The notes under the pieces: model-generated
Database searches by the model: none
The model's input: only the letters and a program-made list of their open reading frames with translations
Told to the model about the DNA's origin: nothing
In this document: positions 56,153 to 64,000 of the stretch, one piece after another
Layout: each line of letters starts with the position of its first letter
How positions within the stretch are numbered: position 1 is the first letter of the stretch
DNA from: Ophiobolus disseminans
Taxonomy: Eukaryota > Ascomycota > Dothideomycetes > Pleosporales > Phaeosphaeriaceae
Direction: 5' to 3'
DNA: 64,000 bases
Assembly (NCBI GenBank): GCA_010093685.1
Contig: MU006225.1
Location: 130,507 to 194,506, forward strand
Position numbers and translations under genes: made by a program

Positions 56153-58001
56153 ATGCCTCCCGACCCCAAGGACGCGCCGTTTCCCACGAAACAGCTGATC
56201 ATCATCGGTGCGTGCGGCTCTGCTGCGTGATGTCATGCTGATTGGGTCTTTGCTAACTCGCGCCCAGGAATATGCCGATTCTCCGAGCCACTCGCCTTCA
56301 ACTCCATCCTCGCGTATGCGTACATGATGGTCCAGGACCAAGGCATGCCTCACCGTGATGCTTCGTTTTACGCTGGACTGCTGGTTTCTGCCTACGCCAT
56401 TGCAGAGGCAATCACCGCCCCCGGGTGGGGCATGATTTCCGATGTTTACGGCAGGAAGCCCGTTGCGTTGATCGGTCTTCTTGGCGTCGCCATGTCGAGT
56501 ATCATGTTTGGCACAGCCCAGACGTACTGGGTTGCGCTGCTCGCGCGCTTTATCGGCGGTGCACTCAACGGCAATGTGGCCATCATGCAGACCATGGTTG
56601 CAGAGATGGTCAAAAATCCGGCTCACGAGCGTAAGCAAATAGCCCCCAACATACTGTAACCGAAACCAGCTAACGGAAACAGCACGCGCATATGCGACAC
56701 AACCTTTCGTCTGGACGCTGGGCGGCATTATTGGGTCAGCAATGGGTGGTTACCTTGCACGCCCTGCGGTAACCTACCCCGGTCATTTCTCCCAGGACGG
56801 CATTTTTGCGAAGTACCCATACCTACTGCCTAACCTTGTAGCAGCGATTGGTATCCTTCTGGCCATTTTACAGGGCATGCTTTTCCTAGAGGAGACGCTC
56901 GTTCGCCCAGAGAAAGAGGAGAATGGCGGCATTCATCAGGATCACCACGACGCGGTTAGCGAGCGAAGCCGACTGCTGCCACCCCATGGAAACGCATCCC
57001 ATAGCTATGGAAATGCCCGAGGACGTGAAGTTCGAGGATCAATGGTCGGCTCGCTGCGAGAGCGCGGATCCATTGCCAGCTTCACCCGCGAGCGCCTCCA
57101 GTCTATGTCTATAGCTGGCAGCGTTCGCCAGATCCGCCAGCGCGCGTCTTTTCTGGAAGAAGGCATGCCCATGCCATTTGATCAGCGATTCGATATCCGC
57201 CGTGAATCTTTCGGAACCATGCATTCTATCCGGGTTCGACCACACCGTGTCTTACCGACTCGCAACCAGCCGGCGGCGCCTCCACGCAAGACGTTCAACA
57301 AGACTGTTGTAATGATCATCCTGTCCATGGCACTGTTCGCTTTCCATCAAATGGCCTATATCTCCATTCTCCCAGTGTACATCATGGACAAGCCTAAACA
57401 CCCAGGCCTTGACTTCGAGGGCGGGCTCGGCATGGAGTTGCCTGACGTTGGTACTTTCCTCGCAATCAATGGTTTCATCACTCTCTTCGTCCAGGGGTTC
57501 GTTTTTCCAATCTTCGTGGAACACGTTGGTGTATGGAAGTCGTTCATTTGGATGATCATCTGCTATCCGATTACGTACATCATGGTGCCTTTCGTCAGCA
57601 TACTTCCAACCAGGTTCGAGTCGTGGGGGCTCTATCTTTCGCTGGTCTTCCAGGCGTTCTTCGGCATCATCGTATTCCCCTGTGCACTTATTTTGATGAA
57701 GAACGCCACGCCCTCGCCGCTCGTGCTCGGACGTGTTAACGGACTGGCCATGTCGGCATGCTGCTTGGCCCGAACGATCTCATCTCCTCTGATCGGTGTC
57801 TTCTATTCGCTTGGAGGCTCTTCAGCCGCGTGGTTCGGTCTCGCCGCCGTCTCGATCATCGGCATAATCCAGCTCTACTGGGTACCCAAGGAGGACGTCG
57901 GCCCCGTCGAAATCGAAAACGGCCTGAAAAAGGCGTTTGATCACCACGAGGAGGACGACAACGCGGTCGACGACATCTCAGTCATCGAGTCTGTTCGATA
58001 G
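56153..58001 (+). CDS. MFS transporter (YCR023C-like group)
   Basis: 578 residues. Exons 56153-56207, 56268-56630 and 56683-58001. Twelve spans with a long central cytosolic loop. Motifs: FPTKQLIIIGICRFSEPLAF, the group's first helix, GLLVSAYAIAEAITAPGWG, SDVYGRKPVALIGLLGVA, RFIGGALNGNVAIMQTMVAE, WTLGGIIGSAMGGYLARP, MALFAFHQMAYISILPVY, and near the end GRVNGLAMSACCLARTISSP. The loop between the two halves spans about 140 residues and contains several RxxS-like sites (RERGSIAS, RQRAS, RRES), which could be phosphorylated by basophilic kinases. Substrate unknown. The start is the ATG at 56153, directly before PPDPKDAPFPTKQ, which matches the family start. Confidence 0.9.
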
Positions 58002-58648
58002 CGTTGATCAGATCATGGCTGAGTGAGTGTCTTTTTCGGCATGAATTTCCGCGCGCCTAAGAATTACCAGAGCGCCTCAGCACAACATGTCACATTTTGC
58101 ATGATTTTACGGCGTTTGGAGCATAACTTTTACGTTTGGCATCAGATCATCAATATCACGCACTCTACTGTGTTAGCAAGCCCTTGCATAACAAGATCAA
58201 AAGCGGCATATTCAAATTTAAACAGTAAATTCAACAAACTCGAACGTTCTTTGTATGCATGCACAATGTGAGATGTGAATTACGAACTTGGAAAATTTAA
58301 AAGGTGAGTTCGAGAAGGATTTGATAAGAAGTGGAATTGCAAGTATTTGTGCACGCAGGTAAGAGAAAGTAATCGGAAATACGAATAAGCTCATCGAAAC
58401 TCTGGTGATGCGGTTTTGGAGGTGGAGTTGAGGTGTAAAGGAACGCCATGGAACGCAGGGATCCGCTTCCGGCTTGGCAGGTACATGGCCGCTTCCCAAG
58501 CACCGGGCACCTGGCTTCCACTTTCACTCACACACGCAAACACCCCCACCATTGCTCCTTCCCCTAAGTCTCTCACGCACCTTCTTTCGGTGAGGGATGC
58601 ACTGGCGTACCGCTCGCTCACTATGAAGCCTGCCATATTGGCCCGAAT
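58002..58648. other. Intergenic, promoter of disordered-protein gene
   Basis: 647 bases without a gene. Part of the middle (about 58200-58400) is AT-rich. No element assigned. Confidence 0.45.
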
Positions 58649-61120
58649 ATGGACAACTGGCGCGACCCATGGGCCGAACACGCCGAACATGCCAAATCAC
58701 CAGCAAAGGCCGAGGTGACGTCGCCGCTGCCACCCACTTTCGCTCCTGCCCCTACACTCCTGGGCGGCTTCCTCGACGATGCTGGCTGGGGAAACGACGA
58801 TGACAGCTTCGGCGACTGGTCTGCGGCACCAGCAACGGCCGAAGATGCGACGCCGACAAAGACATCTATGACCGAAGTCTACGCACCACCGACATTCGAA
58901 CATACTTCAGATGACATACCATGGGGAAGAACCGAAGAGGAGGATTCATATGCAGTTCACGGCGAGGGCGACTGGGCTGCCGTCGAATCGGATGCGCCTA
59001 AGGATGGAGAGAGGGTCGCGTCAGAGTCTTCAGACACATCGACAACCATACAAGCCGACGAGGTAGCCGACGATTCACCCACCGATGCTCCAATACACGC
59101 GCAGCCCGACGATGATTGCTCCACCCGAGCGTCTACCTCCCCATCCGACACGAGCCACAACGACGCGCCAGCTGAGTCTCCGAGAACATCATACGAGGAG
59201 GAGCGGGGAGCTGTGAAGGTCACCGAGATATTGGGAGAAGGGCATGACACAGTTGTCGAGTCTGAGGCAAAAGTGTCGGATCCAATATATCCGGAATCTG
59301 CCAATAGCCAAGATGGCAATGAGGGAGTGTTGCAGGATACATCAAGAGCAGAAACCTCCGAACACGATGGGGAGAGTACAGACAGAACCTTCGACCGCTC
59401 TTCTGACACCTCCGGGCCATCTCTAGCTGCTGCCGGCGATGCGCTCGAACCAGCTTCCTCGATCAAGGGTCTCATCTCTCCAAGTACTGACACGTTCGTA
59501 ATTGACTCTGACCTGCTCTACAAGCTATTCTCGCCACCTGAAGAGACCAAAAATCTGGAAGAGGCGCCGGATGATCCCATATACTCCACGTCAGCGAGGA
59601 AAGCATGGTACAGGCTCACGCGCAAGCAGACCATGAGGGAGTACAACAACGGGAACCATGATGACAACTACGTTCGCGTTACATGGGCAAACTCGAACGT
59701 TAGATCCGAGGTGAACAAGGTTATTGGCCGCTGGGCCCGTGAGGACCGTATCTCTGGTACTGGTCCTGGCGCAAGAGCTTCTTTCTACTGGGACACGCCG
59801 GCACCAGACCCTGAGGTAACGAGTATGCACACACGTCAGCAGTCATCCCAGCCTGTTTCGAATGCAAATGCACCGAGTCGCGAAAGCATTCCACCCTTGT
59901 CTACGGATGCGCCAGCCACTTTCAATTGGAGTTCACCGTTAGCGCCTGTAGATCCTTGGCATCAAATAGGTCCGGGGCTCCGCTCCACATCCTCGCCAAT
60001 AGTGCCACTGCAGCAGGAACAGCGGCAGGAGATTCGTGTGACGTCTCTCGATGTTGCGTCGCACAAGCCAGACCCTGCAAGCGGAATGCAAACATTAGCA
60101 ACCGACGATGAAACGCCATCTGTAACAACCTTAATTTCACCACTTCCTGTTAACACGATTACATCTTCATCTGACCCACGGGCCGGCCTCGATGCCTTCG
60201 ATATCACCTCACCATTCACCAGCGAGCTCGGGATTGCGCCTGTCGACGATGAAGATGAGTGGGGTGAGATGGTATCAACTCCGACAGTAGTAACCCATAC
60301 ACCGACAGCAACAAGCTCGCAACCAGACCTCGGCAATGTGCCCGTTTCGATTCCAAACACTCCACCGCAACCCACAAAAGACACCGCCTTCCAAGATCAA
60401 TCACCCGACACGATGCATGCCGCGCCAATTGTCCGTCTACGGAGCACGATCTCTCCAACGTCGGCTTTATTCAAAGCAAACAGCTTCATTCCGCTTGGTG
60501 CAGAACAAGGCCCCATTGGACCAGGTCTTTTGAAGTCTGCTAAAAGAGTGGCGAGTGTTACTGCTACGAAGGCGGACGAGAAGCCACCATCAACAACTGA
60601 GCTACGGCCGCCGCCGATTGCAAGACCGGTGGAAATCTCGAGAACAGCCACGGGAGATGTGTTCTCCGCATGGCAAACCTCAGCTCCTGAGGTTGTGGTG
60701 GAAAAGTCACAGGCGGACGAACCAGTTCGCAGTCTTGTATCTCCTACGGTCCGGGAACCCGCTCGGCCATCAACTCCGCCCCAACACGTGATCGCGCCAG
60801 CGCAGGAGACTGTTGATTCCTGGGCCAATGCCGACTTCTCCTTCTTCGAATCGTCGGCACCAGCTGCACCTGTGACTCCGCCCAAACAAAATCCGACAGA
60901 TCCTTTGTCTGTATTCGAAAGCCCTCCACGTTCCACCAGCTCAGCTTCTTCGGCAAAGACCTTCACCAGGTCTCCACCTAGGAAAATTACGCCGCCCCCT
61001 GTTCAACCACTTACTGGAGCAACTAGTTCCGCGCTGCGGCGCAAGAACGAAGAAGATCAGATCATACATGGTATCTTGGGTGGATTGCCTGATCTGAGTT
61101 ACATGCTTAGGCGAGCATGA
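58649..61120 (+). CDS. Uncharacterised disordered protein with conserved central domain
   Basis: Single exon, 823 residues, mostly acidic and disordered. Short Trp motifs occur along the chain: NWRDPWAEH at the N-terminus, WGNDDDSFGDW, DIPWGRTEEED, DPWHQIG, DEDEWGEM, VFSAWQT and DSWANADFSFF. A folded-looking stretch at about 285-385 contains DSDLLYKLFSPPE, YSTSARKAWYRLTRKQTM, YVRVTWANSNVRSEVNKVIG and ARASFYWDTP; I recall similar unnamed proteins in other ascomycetes but cannot name a family. The C-terminus (HGILGGLPDLSYMLRRA) is short and hydrophobic. DPW-type and WxxF-like motifs resemble ligands of clathrin adaptor appendages, so a trafficking role is possible, but this is inference. The ATG at 58649 is the first in a frame that stays open to the stop. 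Confidence 0.82.
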   Translation: MDNWRDPWAEHAEHAKSPAKAEVTSPLPPTFAPAPTLLGGFLDDAGWGNDDDSFGDWSAAPATAEDATPTKTSMTEVYAPPTFEHTSDDIPWGRTEEEDSYAVHGEGDWAAVESDAPKDGERVASESSDTSTTIQADEVADDSPTDAPIHAQPDDDCSTRASTSPSDTSHNDAPAESPRTSYEEERGAVKVTEILGEGHDTVVESEAKVSDPIYPESANSQDGNEGVLQDTSRAETSEHDGESTDRTFDRSSDTSGPSLAAAGDALEPASSIKGLISPSTDTFVIDSDLLYKLFSPPEETKNLEEAPDDPIYSTSARKAWYRLTRKQTMREYNNGNHDDNYVRVTWANSNVRSEVNKVIGRWAREDRISGTGPGARASFYWDTPAPDPEVTSMHTRQQSSQPVSNANAPSRESIPPLSTDAPATFNWSSPLAPVDPWHQIGPGLRSTSSPIVPLQQEQRQEIRVTSLDVASHKPDPASGMQTLATDDETPSVTTLISPLPVNTITSSSDPRAGLDAFDITSPFTSELGIAPVDDEDEWGEMVSTPTVVTHTPTATSSQPDLGNVPVSIPNTPPQPTKDTAFQDQSPDTMHAAPIVRLRSTISPTSALFKANSFIPLGAEQGPIGPGLLKSAKRVASVTATKADEKPPSTTELRPPPIARPVEISRTATGDVFSAWQTSAPEVVVEKSQADEPVRSLVSPTVREPARPSTPPQHVIAPAQETVDSWANADFSFFESSAPAAPVTPPKQNPTDPLSVFESPPRSTSSASSAKTFTRSPPRKITPPPVQPLTGATSSALRRKNEEDQIIHGILGGLPDLSYMLRRA

Positions 61121-61518
61121 GTTTTCCCTGGTTTTAGGCGTTCAAGAAAGGGTTCTTGCATTATATTGGTGTTTGGAGGTTCTGGGTATACCTAGATTTG
61201 TGCATGTTGGTTTGGCATGGCTTGGTTGTAGTTGTACATACACGGTATTGTTAAGTGTTCTTTCACTTGCGCGTGATATCTTCTCGTGTGCACACAGAGT
61301 TACGAGGTGGTCTTCTCGCACTCCCACCATCACCGTCAAGAAGGTTTCTCAATCACCACTTCCTAAAGCTTTGTTCACGCTCGATCCTCATCTCATTTCT
61401 ATTTCCACTTCGCCCCTCATATACTTCTTTCCCTCCCATCTCACCTCGCACATTTTCCATCAAGATTCCACCACCACTCAACCGCAACTCCACACGAAAA
61501 CCTTTACAAACAAGCACC
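61121..61518. other. Intergenic, pyrimidine-rich leader
   Basis: 398 bases. From about 61330 to 61510 the plus strand is rich in C and T, typical of a fungal 5' leader upstream of the ATG at 61519. The frame is open upstream but without convincing coding character. Confidence 0.45.
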
Positions 61519-62331
61519 ATGTCTTATAGATCCCACTCTAGCCGCCATCCTAGTGCACCACCACATTCACACCATGGCACTTCTCGCCGCCCACACGAAC
61601 TTGATGTCCAGCCTCCTGACCAGCACGGTGGCTTCGATCCCAGCCGCTCTTCCCGTCTCAATCAGGGCGCTCCACCACCAGCCTCGCAACACGGCGGCTC
61701 ACGCCGCTCAAATAACCAAGGTGGTCAGCAAATGGATATTCAAGGCCGGAACGAATCGCGGCCAGAGTTGCTAGAGGGCTTTAGCCCTAGTGGACGGCAT
61801 GGCACTGGGACGAATTACCGCGTGCGTGGCAATCGGGGTCGCCCGCCGCGGAATCAAAACTCGTTGCAGTCGCAGCTACAGGGTACTGGCCAGATGCAGG
61901 GCTCGCTGCGGAACCAAGATGCGCAGCAAACGGGTGCGCCGCCGGGAGGTCATAGGCGGCCGCCTCCGTTGCAGATGCAGGGTAATGTGCGTACGCAAGG
62001 CGGTAGCAGGCGTGGAGAGCTTCCAATGAATGAAATGCAGCCATCGATGGGCCGCCAGCCTCGGAATCAAGATGCTCGACATACGGGTGCGCCGCGGGGG
62101 GGTTATGGAACGCCGCCTCTTAGAAATCCGGGTTCTCGTTGTTCCGGGAGCTTAGATGATTACCGTGAGCATGAAGGAGATCGTTTTCCAGATCCGCTAG
62201 CGAGAATGCCTAGAAATATGCGCGAGCGGCCGCGGTATGAGGTGGAGTTTGATAGGGATGGGAGGGGCGATATTAGACGGCATAGGAAAGGTGGAAAGAA
62301 GGGGAAAGGAAAGCGTTGTGGTGGTATGTAG
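61519..62331 (+). CDS. Low-complexity Gly/Arg/Gln-rich protein
   Basis: Single exon, 270 residues, largely disordered: rich in Gly, Arg, Gln, Pro and Ser. It has RGNRGRPPRNQ, two copies of an RNQDAxxTGAPxGG segment, many Gly-Gly pairs, and a basic C-terminus (HRKGGKKGKGKRCGG) after a charged segment with YEVEFDRDGRGDIRRH. Such composition fits RNA-binding or phase-separating proteins, but no RRM or full RGG box is present. ATG at 61519 in CACCATG context. Confidence 0.65.
   Translation: MSYRSHSSRHPSAPPHSHHGTSRRPHELDVQPPDQHGGFDPSRSSRLNQGAPPPASQHGGSRRSNNQGGQQMDIQGRNESRPELLEGFSPSGRHGTGTNYRVRGNRGRPPRNQNSLQSQLQGTGQMQGSLRNQDAQQTGAPPGGHRRPPPLQMQGNVRTQGGSRRGELPMNEMQPSMGRQPRNQDARHTGAPRGGYGTPPLRNPGSRCSGSLDDYREHEGDRFPDPLARMPRNMRERPRYEVEFDRDGRGDIRRHRKGGKKGKGKRCGGM
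61909..62103 (+). repeat. Imperfect in-frame duplication (RNQDA...TGAP)
   Basis: Two copies of a segment of about 14-16 codons inside the low-complexity gene, near 61909-61950 and 62059-62103, with the shared core RNQDA, TGAP and GG. Codon-level divergence suggests an old duplication. Confidence 0.55.
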
Positions 62332-62728
62332 AGTTTTGGCGGAGGATTGAGTGTAGGTACGCAGTAGACACACCTGGCATGATACAGAAACATGACCATT
62401 ATCGGCAAGAGACATGTCACCACCGGTTAAAAACATGAACATAATTCACAATCAACCAATTCTTCCCCGTATAATCCTCTCTCACAACAATATGCCTACT
62501 ACTTTCTCCGATTTTGACAACACCCGTCCCAGATTCATTTCACGATGAAGAGCATGATTGCTATCAGTCTTGCCACATTCTACGTATCTGCTACGATGAC
62601 CTTTGCGAATGACTTATTATTTGCGCCATCAAGCAAGCTACGAAATATTCTAAATACCCGTCCACTGAAGCAGTTCCCTAGACATTCTCATCTCTTTCAC
62701 CTATCATCACTATGCTATCCAACTCAAC
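62332..62728. other. Intergenic, no gene seen
   Basis: 397 bases between the low-complexity gene and the first small paralogue; no element assigned. Confidence 0.45.
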
Positions 62729-63139
62729 ATGCCCGCAAAGGAAACCTACACGGAGCGCCAACTCCTCGTCAACGCGCACAAAGTGCTCGTCTCGCGCTTC
62801 ATCCTCTCCAAAGCTAAGTACTTCGTCGGGCTCCCATTCGCATACCACGCCGGCAACGAAGGGAACATCGAAATGTCCTACGAGCTGCTCAAGACGTTCG
62901 AAGTTGGCAATGCGGAATTGCAGGCAATGGTTGATAACGGTGACGCTGATGCTGCTGCAATACATAAGAGGAGTTCGGAGTTGATGGGGTGGCTGCAGGT
63001 CGCGGGGACGGACACGCTGGATAAGAAACAATGGGAGAAGGATATGCAAACATGGACGTTGAGGCAGTGGAGGGAGGGAGATGCAGAGATGGCAGAGAGG
63101 ATTACGAGGGTGATGGGGGATTTTGGAATGTTTGAGTAG
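62729..63139 (+). CDS. Small helical protein, copy 1 of a tandem pair
   Basis: Single exon, 136 residues, no family recognised. Predicted all-helical: QLLVNAHKVLVSRFILSKAK, YELLKTFEVGNAELQAMVDN, HKRSSELMGWLQV, TWTLRQWREGDAEMAERITR. No signal peptide or membrane span. Copy 2 (63598 onwards) aligns along the whole length, including HK(V/I)xV(S/K)R(F/Y)IL and a (K/I)(T/A)FE(V/A)G core, so the pair arose by tandem duplication. ATG context CAACATGC. Function unknown. Confidence 0.7.
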   Translation: MPAKETYTERQLLVNAHKVLVSRFILSKAKYFVGLPFAYHAGNEGNIEMSYELLKTFEVGNAELQAMVDNGDADAAAIHKRSSELMGWLQVAGTDTLDKKQWEKDMQTWTLRQWREGDAEMAERITRVMGDFGMFE

Positions 63140-63597
63140 GAGGAAGGACTTGGAGATGTACTTGGGAAGTAGCAAGATGTACCTAGGTAGTGGAAATGGA
63201 TCATTTGCTGATAGCTTGTTTGCGAAAATCTCGACTTTGCAATAAGCTGTACTACGCAAATTACTTTGGTGACTTTAACTTATTGGTTATTCGTTTCTAA
63301 AGGCGTGCGGACACTTAAGTCGGAAACATCTTACTCACCCTACATGTATCCTCATGACATACGCCAGCTGACTGCTGATTGCCCAAACGGCTTTCAAGGC
63401 CACAATTGGTGCATAAACAGCTCGTGGTTCTTTCTAGAAGGTCACAAAATCCAAGCAAGCTTTATTTCGAGTTTGACACATGTCATTCTCGAGCCAACCA
63501 TAATTGTTTGGCATCTACATAATCCGCTCCTTGCCCCGCCAGGTAAACCTACAATCTCACTCTCACAACCTTCCCATTCAAACAACTTCCACTCACC
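63140..63597. other. Intergenic between tandem paralogues
   Basis: 458 bases; short frames only. It includes the 5' region of copy 2; the run of C and T near 63530-63595 is typical of a fungal leader. Confidence 0.45.
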
Positions 63598-63876
63598 ATG
63601 GACAACACTCTTCTCGAACTGAACAGCCTCATCGCAGCCCACAAAATCATCGTCAAGCGATACATTCTCCCTCTTGCTTTCAAGATGGAAGAGGAGCTAA
63701 CAAATCCCCAATTTGGCCCATTACAGCGCGTCCGAGGCGGCCTACTTATTACCGCCTTCGAGGCGGGTGTCGAACACCTTCAGAGTAAACTGAACGGTGG
63801 CCAAGTAGATTTCGGCAAACTGCTTGAGCAGAGTCGCTCGCTGATAATGAAACTTCAGGCTGGCGTTGAGCATTGA
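63598..63876 (+). CDS. Small helical protein, copy 2, shortened by an in-frame stop
   Basis: 92 residues to the first stop. Matches copy 1 over its first about 90 residues (LIAAHKIIVKRYILPLAFK, then LLITAFEAGVEHLQSK). The stop codon TGA at 63874-63876 is followed in the same frame by more than 40 codons that align with the C-terminal third of copy 1. The ATG has good context (CACCATGG). Either a truncated allele, a pseudogene or stop readthrough. The full frame runs off the right edge. Confidence 0.6.
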   Translation: MDNTLLELNSLIAAHKIIVKRYILPLAFKMEEELTNPQFGPLQRVRGGLLITAFEAGVEHLQSKLNGGQVDFGKLLEQSRSLIMKLQAGVEH

Positions 63877-64000
63877 GATAAGGCGGAGACGGAAGCTACC
63901 GCGAAGATTGAGACTGTGCGTATGTGGTTAGAAGGAGATGTGAGTGTTGTAAAGATTGTGGCTACTGTGTTGCATGACACTGGGCTGGATGATGAATTGG
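63877..64000 (+). pseudogene. Post-stop continuation of copy 2, cut by window edge
   Basis: In the same frame as copy 2, with no further stop to the window edge. The translation (KAETEATAKIETVRMWLEGD onward) matches the position and style of the C-terminal part of copy 1 (residues about 97-136). It suggests the stop is recent or sometimes read through. Confidence 0.5.

Noticed and set aside
1..64000. tRNA genes, rRNA and CRISPR arrays
   Set aside because: No T-loop/acceptor pattern, rRNA-like sequence or regularly spaced repeats were found by eye; a tRNAscan-type search would be decisive.

Overview
The window is nuclear DNA of a filamentous ascomycete (Pezizomycotina). The evidence is a gene every 2 kb or so on both strands, many 45-65 base GT-AG introns, and families typical of or expanded in these fungi: two HET-domain proteins, a DUF1996 secreted protein, a fungal arylsulfotransferase-like protein, a type III polyketide synthase and a kinase-ankyrin protein. 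A dothideomycete is my guess, but the sequence alone does not prove it. I found no rRNA, tRNA, CRISPR array or intact transposon. Exon coordinates were worked out by hand from splice consensus, frame continuity and family motifs.

Region 1 (1-14.4 kb) looks like a catabolic or uptake cluster. It holds two paralogous NtaA/SnaA/DszA-type flavin monooxygenases (one cut by the left edge), an ACS-family MFS permease, a Baeyer-Villiger-type monooxygenase, two UNC93-like transporters and a GroES-like medium-chain oxidoreductase. Two divergent promoters (3.4-3.8 kb and 9.8-10.3 kb) drive four of them. A reasonable inference is import of a nitrogen- or sulfur-containing organic compound, oxidative cleavage, then reduction or export. 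The flavin reductase needed by the two-component monooxygenases is not in the window.

Region 2 (14.7-30.1 kb) mixes accessory and housekeeping genes: a coiled-coil protein with a tryptophan heptad, an Hsp70-like ATPase, a HET protein, a membrane-anchored PhoD-type phosphatase, and a divergent pair of translation genes (TRM61-type tRNA methyltransferase and cysteinyl-tRNA synthetase). A C-poor stretch with diverged repeats follows (30.1-31.7 kb).

Region 3 (31.7-43.4 kb) resembles a self/non-self or defence island. A 1768-residue protein joins a STAND-type N-terminal domain, a protein kinase with intact catalytic residues, a repetitive linker and two ankyrin blocks. Beside it lie a DUF1996 secreted protein, an 8-cysteine small secreted protein, a second HET protein and a small F-box/2EXR-like protein. 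Region 4 (43.4-64 kb) has a gene-poor stretch, a frameshifted type III polyketide synthase, an F-box protein, an arylsulfotransferase-like secreted protein, two MFS transporters, a seven-TM protein, two disordered proteins, and a tandem pair of small paralogues. The second of that pair carries an in-frame stop and runs off the right edge.
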